Positions 35,865-43,415 of a stretch of DNA of 64,000 nt are shown one piece after another. Under the pieces are notes generated by a model. The model searched no databases. It was not told the origin of the DNA and worked only from the letters and a program-made list of their open reading frames with translations. Within the stretch, counting starts at the first letter, position 1; every line of letters begins with the position of its first letter. Source of the DNA: an uncultured Pirellulaceae bacterium (lineage in GTDB: Bacteria; Planctomycetota; Planctomycetia; Pirellulales; Pirellulaceae); contig CALDHM010000027.1 of the NCBI GenBank assembly GCA_937941455.1, positions 1 to 64,000 of the forward strand. Direction: 5' to 3'. The translations under genes and the position numbers were made by a program.

Positions 35865-36254
35865 ACGGTATTTTTTCCCAGCGAAGTCAAACATTCGAAA
35901 CGGACGCAGCGCGGTGGCTCGTCTCCCCAAGGCCCGAAAAGTTCAAACCAACCACTCGATCATTGTAACCCCAAATTCATCGGCTTAGGGCGGTCGACCA
36001 ACGGTGCGAAATTTTGAGCTTATCCCAAAATCATCCGCAGGGGCAACGCCAAGCGTAAAGGAGGGGTCGTTTGACGATGGGCTGGCAAAACCGACTTGCG
36101 ATCGGCATGGTCAGGCCTCGTCCGCCTTGGTACATTCCGGCCGTCCGCAGGTGAGACGCACTTACTTGCTGGTTCCACGTTGATGTCTTGAACGGCAACA
36201 GCGTGATATCGATCGCCGTTTGCGGTATTCCGATTTGCCGGCTCTGGTTTGAGC
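35865..36254. other. Intergenic region without a supported gene
   Basis: 390 bases between the MnmE-like stop and the DUF1080 gene. A minus-strand frame at 36020-36331 overlaps the GTPase in another frame and has no ribosome binding site or family motif. The stretch CTTGAACGGCAACAGC near 36190 resembles CTTGCCGAACGGCAACAGC near 20305, a possible minor shared repeat. Confidence 0.35.
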
Positions 36255-37397
36255 CTAGAGATTTTTATCGGCGCAGCGCGGGTGGGATAGCGCGATGTCA
36301 ACGCTTTTAACGCCAGTGGCGATCTGGTCACGGATACATCGCAAGTGCTCGATCATCGCCGAAGTGGCTGGCAAAGGAACCTTCGGCTCGAAATCTTTGG
36401 GGACGAGATGAGCCAGCAAGACAGCAATCAGCTCGTCGAGCCCTTGTCGCTGCGTCGCCGATACGAAAATGCCTGCCGGACGGCGCGTGTCGGCTCGTGC
36501 AAGGTCCCGCTTGTTGAACACAATTAAATCGGGTTGCATTTGATCGAGAAACAATTGTTGTGTTTCCGTCCAAGGCTCTGACGCATCGAAGACGCCGATC
36601 AGGGCGTCAGCTTGGCGTATCTCGCGCTGCGTGAATTCCACGCCGATCCGTTCAATTTCCCCTGCGGCCTCGCGGATTCCGGCGGTATCGGACAGAGTGA
36701 CAGGCCAACCGGAGAACACGGTTTGTTGACGCACAATATCGCGGGTTGTTCCTGGCAGAGCGGATACGATCGTTCGCTCGTATCCCAAGAGTGCATTGAT
36801 CAAACTGCTTTTTCCCACATTCGGTCGACCACCCAACACGACGTTCCATGGCAATGTCAAATGCAAGCCGACTGTTGAGCGTCGCAAGACGGCATCGATT
36901 TGACGAATCGCTTCGTCGCGGCGTCCCCTGGTCAGCAGTTGATCGATTTGCGCTGGCCAGGTGGACCAGCAAGCTAGCTGGTCGAGTAAACATAACGCGG
37001 CCAAGCTGCTGGCGGCTTGTTGAAGGGCCTGCCGAATTTCCACCAACCAGAAATTTGGGCAAGTGCGAGTTTCATACTCTGAAGCGGGGACCTCTGAAGC
37101 GCCGGACGCGATCAGGCTGTCGGCAATTAGCCGTCGGCTGACAATGCCACCATGAGAATGGATCGAGCATTTTTCTTGGTCGTCGAAACTAAGGACGACG
37201 TCCTCGCCAGCGCCGCTGTTGTGGGTTTGCCAAAAACCATAGACCACAGAATTGGGGGCGCCGAGTTCGCGGCCTTGCCGCTTGGGCCTGAACCGTTGGC
37301 GAATAGCCTCAATCGCCTGACCGCCCCAGACGACAGTCGTCGCGATCGCACCGCGTCCGGAGGGTGTCACATGGCAGAAGAAGATCTCAGCAGTCAT
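36255..37397 (-). CDS. MnmE/TrmE-like GTPase, shortened at the C-terminus
   Basis: 380 residues. The N-terminal part (HVTPSGRGAIATTV, CSIHSHGGIVSRRLI) matches the folate-binding domain of MnmE, which with MnmG modifies wobble uridines of tRNA. The G domain has G1 GRPNVGKSS (190-198), TTRDIV (G2), DTAGIRE (G3), NKRDLA (G4) and VSATQRQG (G5). A normal MnmE has about 450 residues and ends in CIGK, whose Cys is essential; here the protein ends soon after the G domain with PRCADKNL. It may thus be a paralogue with another job, or rely on a different Cys. It overlaps coaX by 11 bases, so the two are co-transcribed with obg. Confidence 0.72.
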   Translation of the reverse strand: MTAEIFFCHVTPSGRGAIATTVVWGGQAIEAIRQRFRPKRQGRELGAPNSVVYGFWQTHNSGAGEDVVLSFDDQEKCSIHSHGGIVSRRLIADSLIASGASEVPASEYETRTCPNFWLVEIRQALQQAASSLAALCLLDQLACWSTWPAQIDQLLTRGRRDEAIRQIDAVLRRSTVGLHLTLPWNVVLGGRPNVGKSSLINALLGYERTIVSALPGTTRDIVRQQTVFSGWPVTLSDTAGIREAAGEIERIGVEFTQREIRQADALIGVFDASEPWTETQQLFLDQMQPDLIVFNKRDLARADTRRPAGIFVSATQRQGLDELIAVLLAHLVPKDFEPKVPLPATSAMIEHLRCIRDQIATGVKSVDIALSHPRCADKNL

Positions 37398-38142
37398 GCG
37401 TTCGTTTCGTTTGGGCTAAGTCAGCCAATCCTCGCAAAACCAAATCGTCAACGAAAATCCAAGATGGAGGGAACTCGGAAAGCAATTCGCGCATGCCACC
37501 TCCGGCGAGAATCACTTGGTGTGGGCCCGACGACATTTGGATGCGGTCGACGATGTGCCGGATAGCGCCGACTTGGGAATGGAAGACTCCGGCATGGATC
37601 GCGGTCGCTGTCGAATTGCCGATGACGAAATTCGGAAACTCGTCGAATTCGAGTTCAGGCAGGGCATCGGTGTTTTGCGCGAGGGCTTTCAGCGCGGTGC
37701 GAATCCCTGGGAAAATCAGGCCACCGAGGAACTTGTCGGTGGCCGACAGCACATCGATGGTGACGGCCGTTCCCGAATCGATCACGATCAGTGGGCCGCC
37801 GACTGGGCTGATATGTCGCGCTCCATAGCACGCCAGCAAGCGATCGGTGCCGACACGCTCCGGTTTCTGGACAAGCAGTTGCAGGGGAATGTCCCGAAAT
37901 GTCACTTCGCGCCAGCGATCTGTGGGTCGATTTGTGGCAACCCATTGTTGCCATGCGTGGCAGCGAGCGCGGTTGACGCTGCAGACTAACCACGTGAGCG
38001 GTGCCTGGCCCAACTCGGGGATTTCCTGTGGCGTAACGACGACTTGCTGCGGAGCGAGCGATTCAGAGGGGTGCCGCGGCGGAGTAAACCGGGTCCATTT
38101 GGTGCGTTGATTGCCGATGTCTAGCAGCACGTACGATGCCAT
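37387..38142 (-). CDS. coaX: Type III pantothenate kinase
   Basis: 251 residues. It phosphorylates pantothenate, the first step to coenzyme A. Family motifs are visible: LLDIGNQRTKW near 6-16, GTDRLLACYGA (ATP/pantothenate region), VIDSGTAVTIDVL with the catalytic Asp and FLGGLIFPGIRTALKAL, then VILAGGGMRELL. It lacks the sequences of type I or II kinases. With coaC and coaB at 25.8-26.9 kb, the window holds three CoA enzymes. It sits 22 bases after obg on the same strand and overlaps the GTPase gene. Confidence 0.92.
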   Translation of the reverse strand: MASYVLLDIGNQRTKWTRFTPPRHPSESLAPQQVVVTPQEIPELGQAPLTWLVCSVNRARCHAWQQWVATNRPTDRWREVTFRDIPLQLLVQKPERVGTDRLLACYGARHISPVGGPLIVIDSGTAVTIDVLSATDKFLGGLIFPGIRTALKALAQNTDALPELEFDEFPNFVIGNSTATAIHAGVFHSQVGAIRHIVDRIQMSSGPHQVILAGGGMRELLSEFPPSWIFVDDLVLRGLADLAQTKRTHDC

Positions 38143-38164
38143 AGAAAAGATCTCAGAAGCTCCC

Positions 38165-39172
38165 TTAGTGTGACGTGGCAGCCTCGGCCTTGTGCAATTC
38201 GTTCCAGATACGTTCGATCAATTCGCGCAAGCCTTGTCCGGTTGCCGCGGAAATCATCAGGACATGCTTGCCCGTTTCTTGTTGGAGTTGGTCGCGAGTT
38301 TCGGCAGCATGGTTCAGTTCGCATTTGGTGACGACCAGAATTTCGGTGCGCTGGCCGAGTTCTTGGCGGTACTGCTCGAGTTCGTGGCGAATGCTCCGAT
38401 AATTCGTCAGTGGTTCGCTGCCATCCATGGGGCATGGTTCGACAAGATGAACAAGGATTCCTGAGCGTTCGATATGTTTGAGGAAGTCATGCCCGAGGCC
38501 GACGCCGCGATGGGCGCCTTCGATCAAACCGGGGATATCCGCCAGGACGAAACTGCGATCTGGATCGACATAGACGATGCCGAGATTGGGGAATTTCGTG
38601 GTGAAGGGGTAATCGGCAATCTCTGGCTTGGCGCGGGTCAGGCGGCTGAGGAGTGTGCTCTTTCCGGCGTTGGGTTTGCCAATCAAGCCGACATCAGCGA
38701 TCACTTTCAATTCGAGGATGAGTCTTTTTTTTTCGCCGGGTTGACCTGGGGTTGTTTGGCGAGGCGCTTGGTTGGTGGACGACTTGAAGTTCTGGTTCCC
38801 CTTGCCTCCTTGTCCACCCTGTGCGGCGACGACGCGATCCCCCGGCGTTTTGAGATCTTTGATGACCAGCATGTTGGCCGAGTCGATCACCAAGGTGCCG
38901 ACCGGAACAGGAATGACGATGTCTTTGGCTGATCGCCCATGCTTGTTCGCTCCGGATCCATGGGCACCGTTTTCGGCTCGCCATTGCTTTTTGTGGGCCA
39001 GCATGACCAAACTGTTGACACCCGCCTGGGCTTCGAAAATGATACTGCCGCCGTTGCCGCCATCGCCGCCATCGGGGCCCCCTTTGGGCACGTATTTTTC
39101 GCGCCGAAAACTGAGACAGCCGTCCCCGCCGTTTCCGGCTTGAACATCCACTTCAACGCGATCGACAAACAT
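38165..39172 (-). CDS. obg: GTPase Obg
   Basis: 335 residues. The Gly-rich Obg domain (about 1-158) starts [17 protein letters not shown] and includes [21 protein letters not shown]. The G domain has [11 protein letters not shown] (G1), [11 protein letters not shown] (G2), [10 protein letters not shown] (G3) and VTKCEL (G4). There is no C-terminal OCT domain, which is acceptable for many Obg proteins. Obg binds the 50S ribosome subunit and takes part in ribosome assembly and stress response. It follows rpmA on the same strand, the usual rpmA-obg order, with an intrinsic terminator 36 bases before its start codon. Confidence 0.94.
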   Translation of the reverse strand: MFVDRVEVDVQAGNGGDGCLSFRREKYVPKGGPDGGDGGNGGSIIFEAQAGVNSLVMLAHKKQWRAENGAHGSGANKHGRSAKDIVIPVPVGTLVIDSANMLVIKDLKTPGDRVVAAQGGQGGKGNQNFKSSTNQAPRQTTPGQPGEKKRLILELKVIADVGLIGKPNAGKSTLLSRLTRAKPEIADYPFTTKFPNLGIVYVDPDRSFVLADIPGLIEGAHRGVGLGHDFLKHIERSGILVHLVEPCPMDGSEPLTNYRSIRHELEQYRQELGQRTEILVVTKCELNHAAETRDQLQQETGKHVLMISAATGQGLRELIERIWNELHKAEAATSH

Positions 39173-39207
39173 GATCTGCCCAGCGACAGGGGATTAAAAA
39201 AAGACAT

Positions 39208-39240
39208 AAAAAAAGGATGCCTCGCTGCCAGGCATCCTTC
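39208..39240 (-). terminator. Intrinsic terminator between rpmA and obg
   Basis: On the minus strand an 8-bp perfect stem, GGATGCCT (39237-39230) pairing with AGGCATCC (39222-39215), closes a seven-base loop and is followed by seven T (39214-39208). It stands about 36 bases before the obg start codon. Confidence 0.8.
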
Positions 39241-39342
39241 AACTTTATCAGCTTCCCGGATCGAACCGGAGCAATTGCATCAATCCAAGGCTCTCACCTA
39301 TCAAGTGCGGACTGTTGCCTGCTCCGCTGCACATTCCTCCGG

Positions 39343-39594
39343 TTAGTTCGCTTCGGCAACGACGTTGATGCGGCGGCCGTCTTGGTCGAACATCACGATA
39401 CCGTCAGTCAGTGCAAAAAGTGTGTAATCTCGGCCCTGACCGACATTGCGACCGGCTCGCCATTTAGTGCCGCGTTGCCGAGCGAGAATGTTGCCAGCGA
39501 TGACGCGCTCACCGCCGAATTTTTTGATGCCCCGCCGTTGGCCGTTCGAATCGCGACCGTTGCGGCTGGAACCTTGACCTTTTTTATGTGCCAT
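39343..39594 (-). CDS. rpmA: 50S ribosomal protein L27
   Basis: 83 residues from ATG 39594. The start [22 protein letters not shown] shows that no Firmicute-type N-terminal pre-sequence is cut off. The rest, [21 protein letters not shown] and [16 protein letters not shown], is the standard L27 body. L27 lies near the peptidyl transferase centre. In most bacteria rplU (L21) is directly upstream; here a MITE-like repeat and a different gene lie there, so rplU is elsewhere or missing from this locus. obg follows after a terminator. Confidence 0.95.
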   Translation of the reverse strand: MAHKKGQGSSRNGRDSNGQRRGIKKFGGERVIAGNILARQRGTKWRAGRNVGQGRDYTLFALTDGIVMFDQDGRRINVVAEAN

Positions 39595-39669
39595 GAGCGC
39601 ACGCTTTCCAATCAACTAGGGGTTTACGGAGTGGGCGAGCGGAAGCCCGAATCGACTAATTTGCCTGGG

Positions 39670-39768
39670 CTTTGTACCAAAACTCGTCAGCCGCAGGGCA
39701 CACTAGACCTCGGTTCTCGCGAAAACCGTACGCTAACGCATACAGGCTAATCGTTTGGGGACAAAGCC
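39670..39768. repeat. MITE-like dispersed repeat (copy A)
   Basis: About 99 bases whose ends form an inverted repeat: GGCTTTGTACCAAAAC on the left and GTTTGGGGACAAAGCC on the right match at 14 of 16 positions when inverted. A central imperfect palindrome (CCGTACGCTAACGCATACAGG) lies inside. It aligns end to end with copy B at 48389-48484 and partly with copy C at 2890-2988. No target site duplication is obvious. No coding sequence fits inside. It sits between rpmA and the divergent/unknown secreted gene. Confidence 0.72.
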
Positions 39769-39785
39769 GTAAAAACACCTCGATT

Positions 39786-41093
39786 TTAGCGGTACACCCA
39801 GAAGTAATCAAGGCTTCTCAGGAAACGGACTCCCTTCCCCTCTTTTTCCCAGTATTGGGGCACAAAGTGGACGTTGAGGGTGCGTTGGCCGCCATTGAAG
39901 GCGATGTCGAAAGTCCACTTTTTCCCAGGTACTCGCGTCGTCACTGCGGCTGATTCGTCCACCTCGAAATTCAGATTGGTCAGAGCCTCGACGATCGATT
40001 CTGGCAGCTTGCCGTCGGCCAGCGTTACCAAACCGGGGCAATCGAGTGTTTCCAGATCGACTGCCGCGTTGACATCCACTAAGGTGAACTCGCCGTCAAT
40101 GGTCGGATTGGTCATCGTCACGTGAAATTGGGGGCCGGGCAGTTGATACCGCCGACAAATCTCGATTTGCTCGGTCGGCACATCAGTGAACGGAATCCCA
40201 TAGATCACATTGTCCTTGGAGGGGAGATACGAGTCACCACTACGCCAGAAATTAAGCTTCAGGACCTTCCGTCGCAAGATTTGATTCGCCTCCGAATCGA
40301 TATCGATGCGGTAGGCGTTGGTCAGTCCGGAGACATAAGTTGAAATGAAGTTCAGTCGCGGATGGACGTTTTCCCAGACGGCGATCCCCCAAATGCCTGG
40401 GTCGTCATCATTTACGGAAAGGGGGATTTCGACCGACTGGATTTCGAGTTGATCGTGCAATTTGAGGTTGGGGTCCTCACGGCGTTGGATCGCCTTGGCG
40501 ACCTCCGGGAGATAGGAATCGAGGTAAGCGACTTGCTGCATTTCTCCGCCGGGTACATGCACCCAGCCCTCGAGAGAAAATAAAGGCCGGAATTTTTCGG
40601 GTCCAACTGCCGGGCGACCGTCTTCAATTTTGTCTCGCTGCAGTTCGTATTTGATGAATTCCTTTTCCAGTTGCTCCTTCACGACGTCGTAGCTCAGGGA
40701 TTTGCCGAAATTGCGAATTCGGTAAACCATGTAATAGAAATGTTTGTTGACTTCGCTGCCGTCGGGGCGCCTGAACATAAGTTCGATCTGCCGCAGGCCG
40801 GTTGTGGCAAATTCGAGCCCCCATACGTTTCGGTAAAAGACGACTTGGCTGGCTTGGCCAAACAGCGTTTCAGAGCTGGGGGTGTAGTGTGGCGTATAGC
40901 GATTGATCTTCAAGCCGGGAATCGGCAACAGCGGCGTGAACGTGTCGGTCGGAACTAGTTTCGGAGGAATGACCGTCAAGATGCGATCGGCCAAGGGCTT
41001 GGGTTGCCCGTCAGATTGTCCCCGGATGGCGCTGGGGAATAACCCCACCAGCAGGACAGCAACCAGCCAAAGACAGTTGAGAGACTTTTTCAT
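39786..41093 (-). CDS. Secreted protein of unknown function
   Basis: 435 residues. Signal peptide LNCLWLVAVLLVGLFPSAIRGQ (about 5-26). The mature part begins with repeated proline-rich loops (IPPKLVPTDTFTPLLPIPGLKINRYTPHYTP) and then mixed beta strands (YYMVYRIRNFGKSLSYDV, GSEVNKHFYY); no repeat or catalytic motif is clear. It is full length with a strong promoter about 110 bases upstream. I do not recognise a family, though the layout (signal, then Thr/Pro/Tyr-rich beta domain) is typical of planctomycete cell-surface proteins. Function unknown. Confidence 0.7.
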   Translation of the reverse strand: MKKSLNCLWLVAVLLVGLFPSAIRGQSDGQPKPLADRILTVIPPKLVPTDTFTPLLPIPGLKINRYTPHYTPSSETLFGQASQVVFYRNVWGLEFATTGLRQIELMFRRPDGSEVNKHFYYMVYRIRNFGKSLSYDVVKEQLEKEFIKYELQRDKIEDGRPAVGPEKFRPLFSLEGWVHVPGGEMQQVAYLDSYLPEVAKAIQRREDPNLKLHDQLEIQSVEIPLSVNDDDPGIWGIAVWENVHPRLNFISTYVSGLTNAYRIDIDSEANQILRRKVLKLNFWRSGDSYLPSKDNVIYGIPFTDVPTEQIEICRRYQLPGPQFHVTMTNPTIDGEFTLVDVNAAVDLETLDCPGLVTLADGKLPESIVEALTNLNFEVDESAAVTTRVPGKKWTFDIAFNGGQRTLNVHFVPQYWEKEGKGVRFLRSLDYFWVYR

Positions 41094-41679
41094 GTTATTT
41101 CACTTTCACCTAGTGCCGCCCCGACAGCGCGGGGAATCACCGCCGGCCGTACGTCCACCAATTCTTCGGTATTTGGGTGCGGCCGACTAACGGATTATTT
41201 CAAGTATAGTTAAAACGCGAAAAAAACGTCAACTTTTTACCAGTTCCCCGCTGTTCCTCAGTTCGAACCGAGCATTTTCGCCAGTAAGATCGCGCTCCTG
41301 AGACCTCTGTCACTCTTTAGATGGCCGCAAACATCGACATTTTTCGAACAGGATTTCGCCTTATTTGCCGAATTTGACGATTCTCCTTGGGGTTGCCCGC
41401 AAGGCAGAGATGACAATGCACTTGGTGTGGGAATATTGCCGGCGAACCGATCGCGGGGAGCAACCAACGCCGCGTCAAGAGACGCTGACCATCCTCGCTG
41501 CGTTCTCAAGACGCCGCGCGGTTGCGGAATCAGACAATCGGTGTACTGATGCATCGGCGATCTTTCAACGTGCTGGCCGCGCGAGCCGCAAAGACGCTTT
41601 GTCAATGGCCTGCGTGGCAGCTGAAAAGGCTACAATGAGCGCTTGATCGGTAACTGCCGACCATAAGGCGTTCGCCACC
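41094..41679. other. Divergent intergenic region with a promoter and no supported gene
   Basis: 586 bases between two divergent genes. A good minus-strand promoter lies at 41203-41232. Frames of 93 and 115 codons overlap each other on opposite strands around 41258-41646; both are rich in Arg and Ser and lack motifs, and neither is called. Confidence 0.4.
41203..41232 (-). promoter_or_regulatory. Sigma-70-like promoter for the secreted gene ending at 39786
   Basis: On the minus strand TTGACG (41232-41227) and TATACT (41208-41203) are separated by 18 bases of A/T-rich DNA. A leader of about 100 bases would precede the ATG at 41093. Confidence 0.6.
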
Positions 41680-42978
41680 ATGGCGACGCGTACCAAGCCA
41701 TCGTCACGCCCGCGGAACAGCACGATGAATCTAAGGTCTTTAAACCCGATATCGTTTGTTCTGCGGCGAAGGATGATCTGGATTTTCCTCTGCGTGCTGA
41801 CCACCATCATCACTCCAGTCGCTGCCCAGAATTTCGAGTTTGATCGCCAAGCGGTCTTCGAGGAAGTTTGCCGACTCGTGCAAGAACATTTTTTTAGCGA
41901 GGAATTGCTCGGGCCATCTTGGACTCTAGCTCAGGAATCGATGCGAGCGCGGGCGTTGCAAGCCGCAACGCATGAGGAATTCGCCGCAGCGATGCAAGAA
42001 CTGCTGCGAATGCTGCGGACATCCCACACCCATTATTTCGCTGCGACCGATCCGCGCCGTGCGCAGATACTGGGGATTTTTCAAATGCTGTTGCCGCCGG
42101 ATGAGCAGATCCTCTGTACCTACGATCAGATCGGGATTGATGTCGAGCAGGTCGATGAGAAGTTTTTCATCCGCAGCGTTTACGATGGGACACCAGCAGT
42201 CGCTGCTGGGCTGCTGTATGGTGACGAAATCGTGGCGGTCGACGGTCGGCCGTACCAAGCCATCGAGTCGTTCCGCGGCAAGCAAACGGTGAGGGTGGCA
42301 GTCCGACGCAAGCGAGGCGGTCCCCTCGTGGAACAGGTGATTTCCGTGCGGCAGTTCGATGGGAGAACGATGTTCGAAGACGCGCTGCGGGCGTCGGCTA
42401 AAATCCTTGACAGGCCGGACGGTCAACGAATCGGCTATGTACATGTATGGAGCTATGCTGGGGCCAAGTATCAAGAGTTGCTCCGCGAATCGCTGTTGTA
42501 TGGCGATCTCCGATCGGCCGACGCTTTGGTGTTGGATTTGCGAGATGGTTGGGGGGGGGCGAGTTTGGAGTACCTGAATTTATTTCGGGAGCCGATCGCC
42601 ATGCTGACTTCGCGTCCCCGCGAAGGTGACCAACTGAATTTCAGCGGCGTTTGGGGCAAACCGGTGGTGTTGTTGGTCAATCGACGTAGTACCAGCGGCA
42701 AGGAACTGTTTACTTACGGATTTAAAAAGTTGGGTCTTGGCCAGGTGGTGGGGGAAACGACGGCTGGGGCCGTGGTAGCAGGCCGCGGTTTTTTGCTTTC
42801 AAATCGCGACGTTCTCTATCTCGCGACGTCCGATGTGGAGGTCGATGGGCAGCGGTTGGAGGGAGTCGGCGTGGCCCCTGATATTGCGGTGGACCGTCCC
42901 CTCCCCTACGCGGCGGGTGCGGATCCGCAACTCGAGCGGGCTCTCGAAATATTGGCGAATCGTCACCGCGAGAATTAA
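41680..42978 (+). CDS. S41 family (C-terminal processing) peptidase
   Basis: 432 residues. The signal region (MIWIFLCVLTTIITPVAAQ) begins near residue 32, so ATGs at 41725 or 41773 would remove an Arg-rich leader; the 41680 start has a partial AAGG site. A PDZ-like stretch (SVYDGTPAVAAGLLYGDEIVAVDGR) at about 167-191 comes before the catalytic domain. YVHVWSY, LDLRDGWGGASLEYL and VVLLVNRRSTSGKELFTYGFKKLG contain the S41 pattern, with the nucleophile Ser in STSGKE and the Lys five places later, and GETTAGAVVAG closing the fold. It cuts proteins at C-terminal ends outside the cytoplasm. Confidence 0.87.
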   Translation: MATRTKPSSRPRNSTMNLRSLNPISFVLRRRMIWIFLCVLTTIITPVAAQNFEFDRQAVFEEVCRLVQEHFFSEELLGPSWTLAQESMRARALQAATHEEFAAAMQELLRMLRTSHTHYFAATDPRRAQILGIFQMLLPPDEQILCTYDQIGIDVEQVDEKFFIRSVYDGTPAVAAGLLYGDEIVAVDGRPYQAIESFRGKQTVRVAVRRKRGGPLVEQVISVRQFDGRTMFEDALRASAKILDRPDGQRIGYVHVWSYAGAKYQELLRESLLYGDLRSADALVLDLRDGWGGASLEYLNLFREPIAMLTSRPREGDQLNFSGVWGKPVVLLVNRRSTSGKELFTYGFKKLGLGQVVGETTAGAVVAGRGFLLSNRDVLYLATSDVEVDGQRLEGVGVAPDIAVDRPLPYAAGADPQLERALEILANRHREN

Positions 42979-43415
42979 CGCGCGCAGCTTCCGTACCGTT
43001 CCGATAGCGGGACGAGAGGCTTTCGATGGCTGCAGGTTTCCAACTTGCCACCCCGTCGCAGGCGATCGACGTTCGCCATGCGCCCGATCGGATCGTACTG
43101 CTCTTGCCCTACCGTTAGCTAAAAGAATTCCACAAGATTGGTTGGCCGTTCATCATTGCAGGAATAAATCGGCGGAAGCAGTTTTTGGCGGCCGGTTATC
43201 CCGCGGTGCAGTTGCAGGAATTCCTGCCAGGGATCATCGATCAACTCACCGCGGCGCGTAAAAAATTCGGAATCTCGCGGCCTCTGTTGGAGCCAACGGT
43301 CGCGTAACGCGTAGCAACCCTTTCACCGGGTTCTGGTCGGCGAAAAGCAAAATCCAGCGTGGTCCAGCCTTCCGCCTTTGTCCAGCCTTGCGGTAAGGCC
43401 CACTGGTCGTTGGGG
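42979..43415. other. Interval holding a broken small gene
   Basis: 437 bases between the convergent S41 peptidase and WD40 cytochrome genes. The only coding-like frame, 43026-43307 plus, carries an in-frame TAG and is listed separately. The remaining ~100 bases to 43415 show nothing. Confidence 0.4.
43026..43307 (+). pseudogene. Small gene interrupted by an in-frame TAG
   Basis: 94 codons in one frame. It starts MAAGFQLATPSQAIDVRHAP at 43026, meets TAG at 43116-43118, and continues LKEFHKIGWPFIIAGINRRK, then QFLAAGYPAVQLQEFLPGII and a charged C-terminus, ending in TAA at 43305-43307. Both halves are coherent in composition and the second half has no start codon of its own. I do not recognise the family. 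One base change (CAG or AAG to TAG) would explain it. Read-through or recoding cannot be excluded from sequence alone. Confidence 0.4.

Noticed and set aside
36020-36331. 103-codon minus-strand frame overlapping the MnmE-like stop
   Set aside because: Low-complexity translation with no start signal, and part of it lies inside the GTPase in another frame.
41258-41646. Two overlapping opposite frames in the 41 kb intergenic region
   Set aside because: Both are Arg/Ser-rich, they overlap each other, and neither has a motif or a good ribosome binding site.
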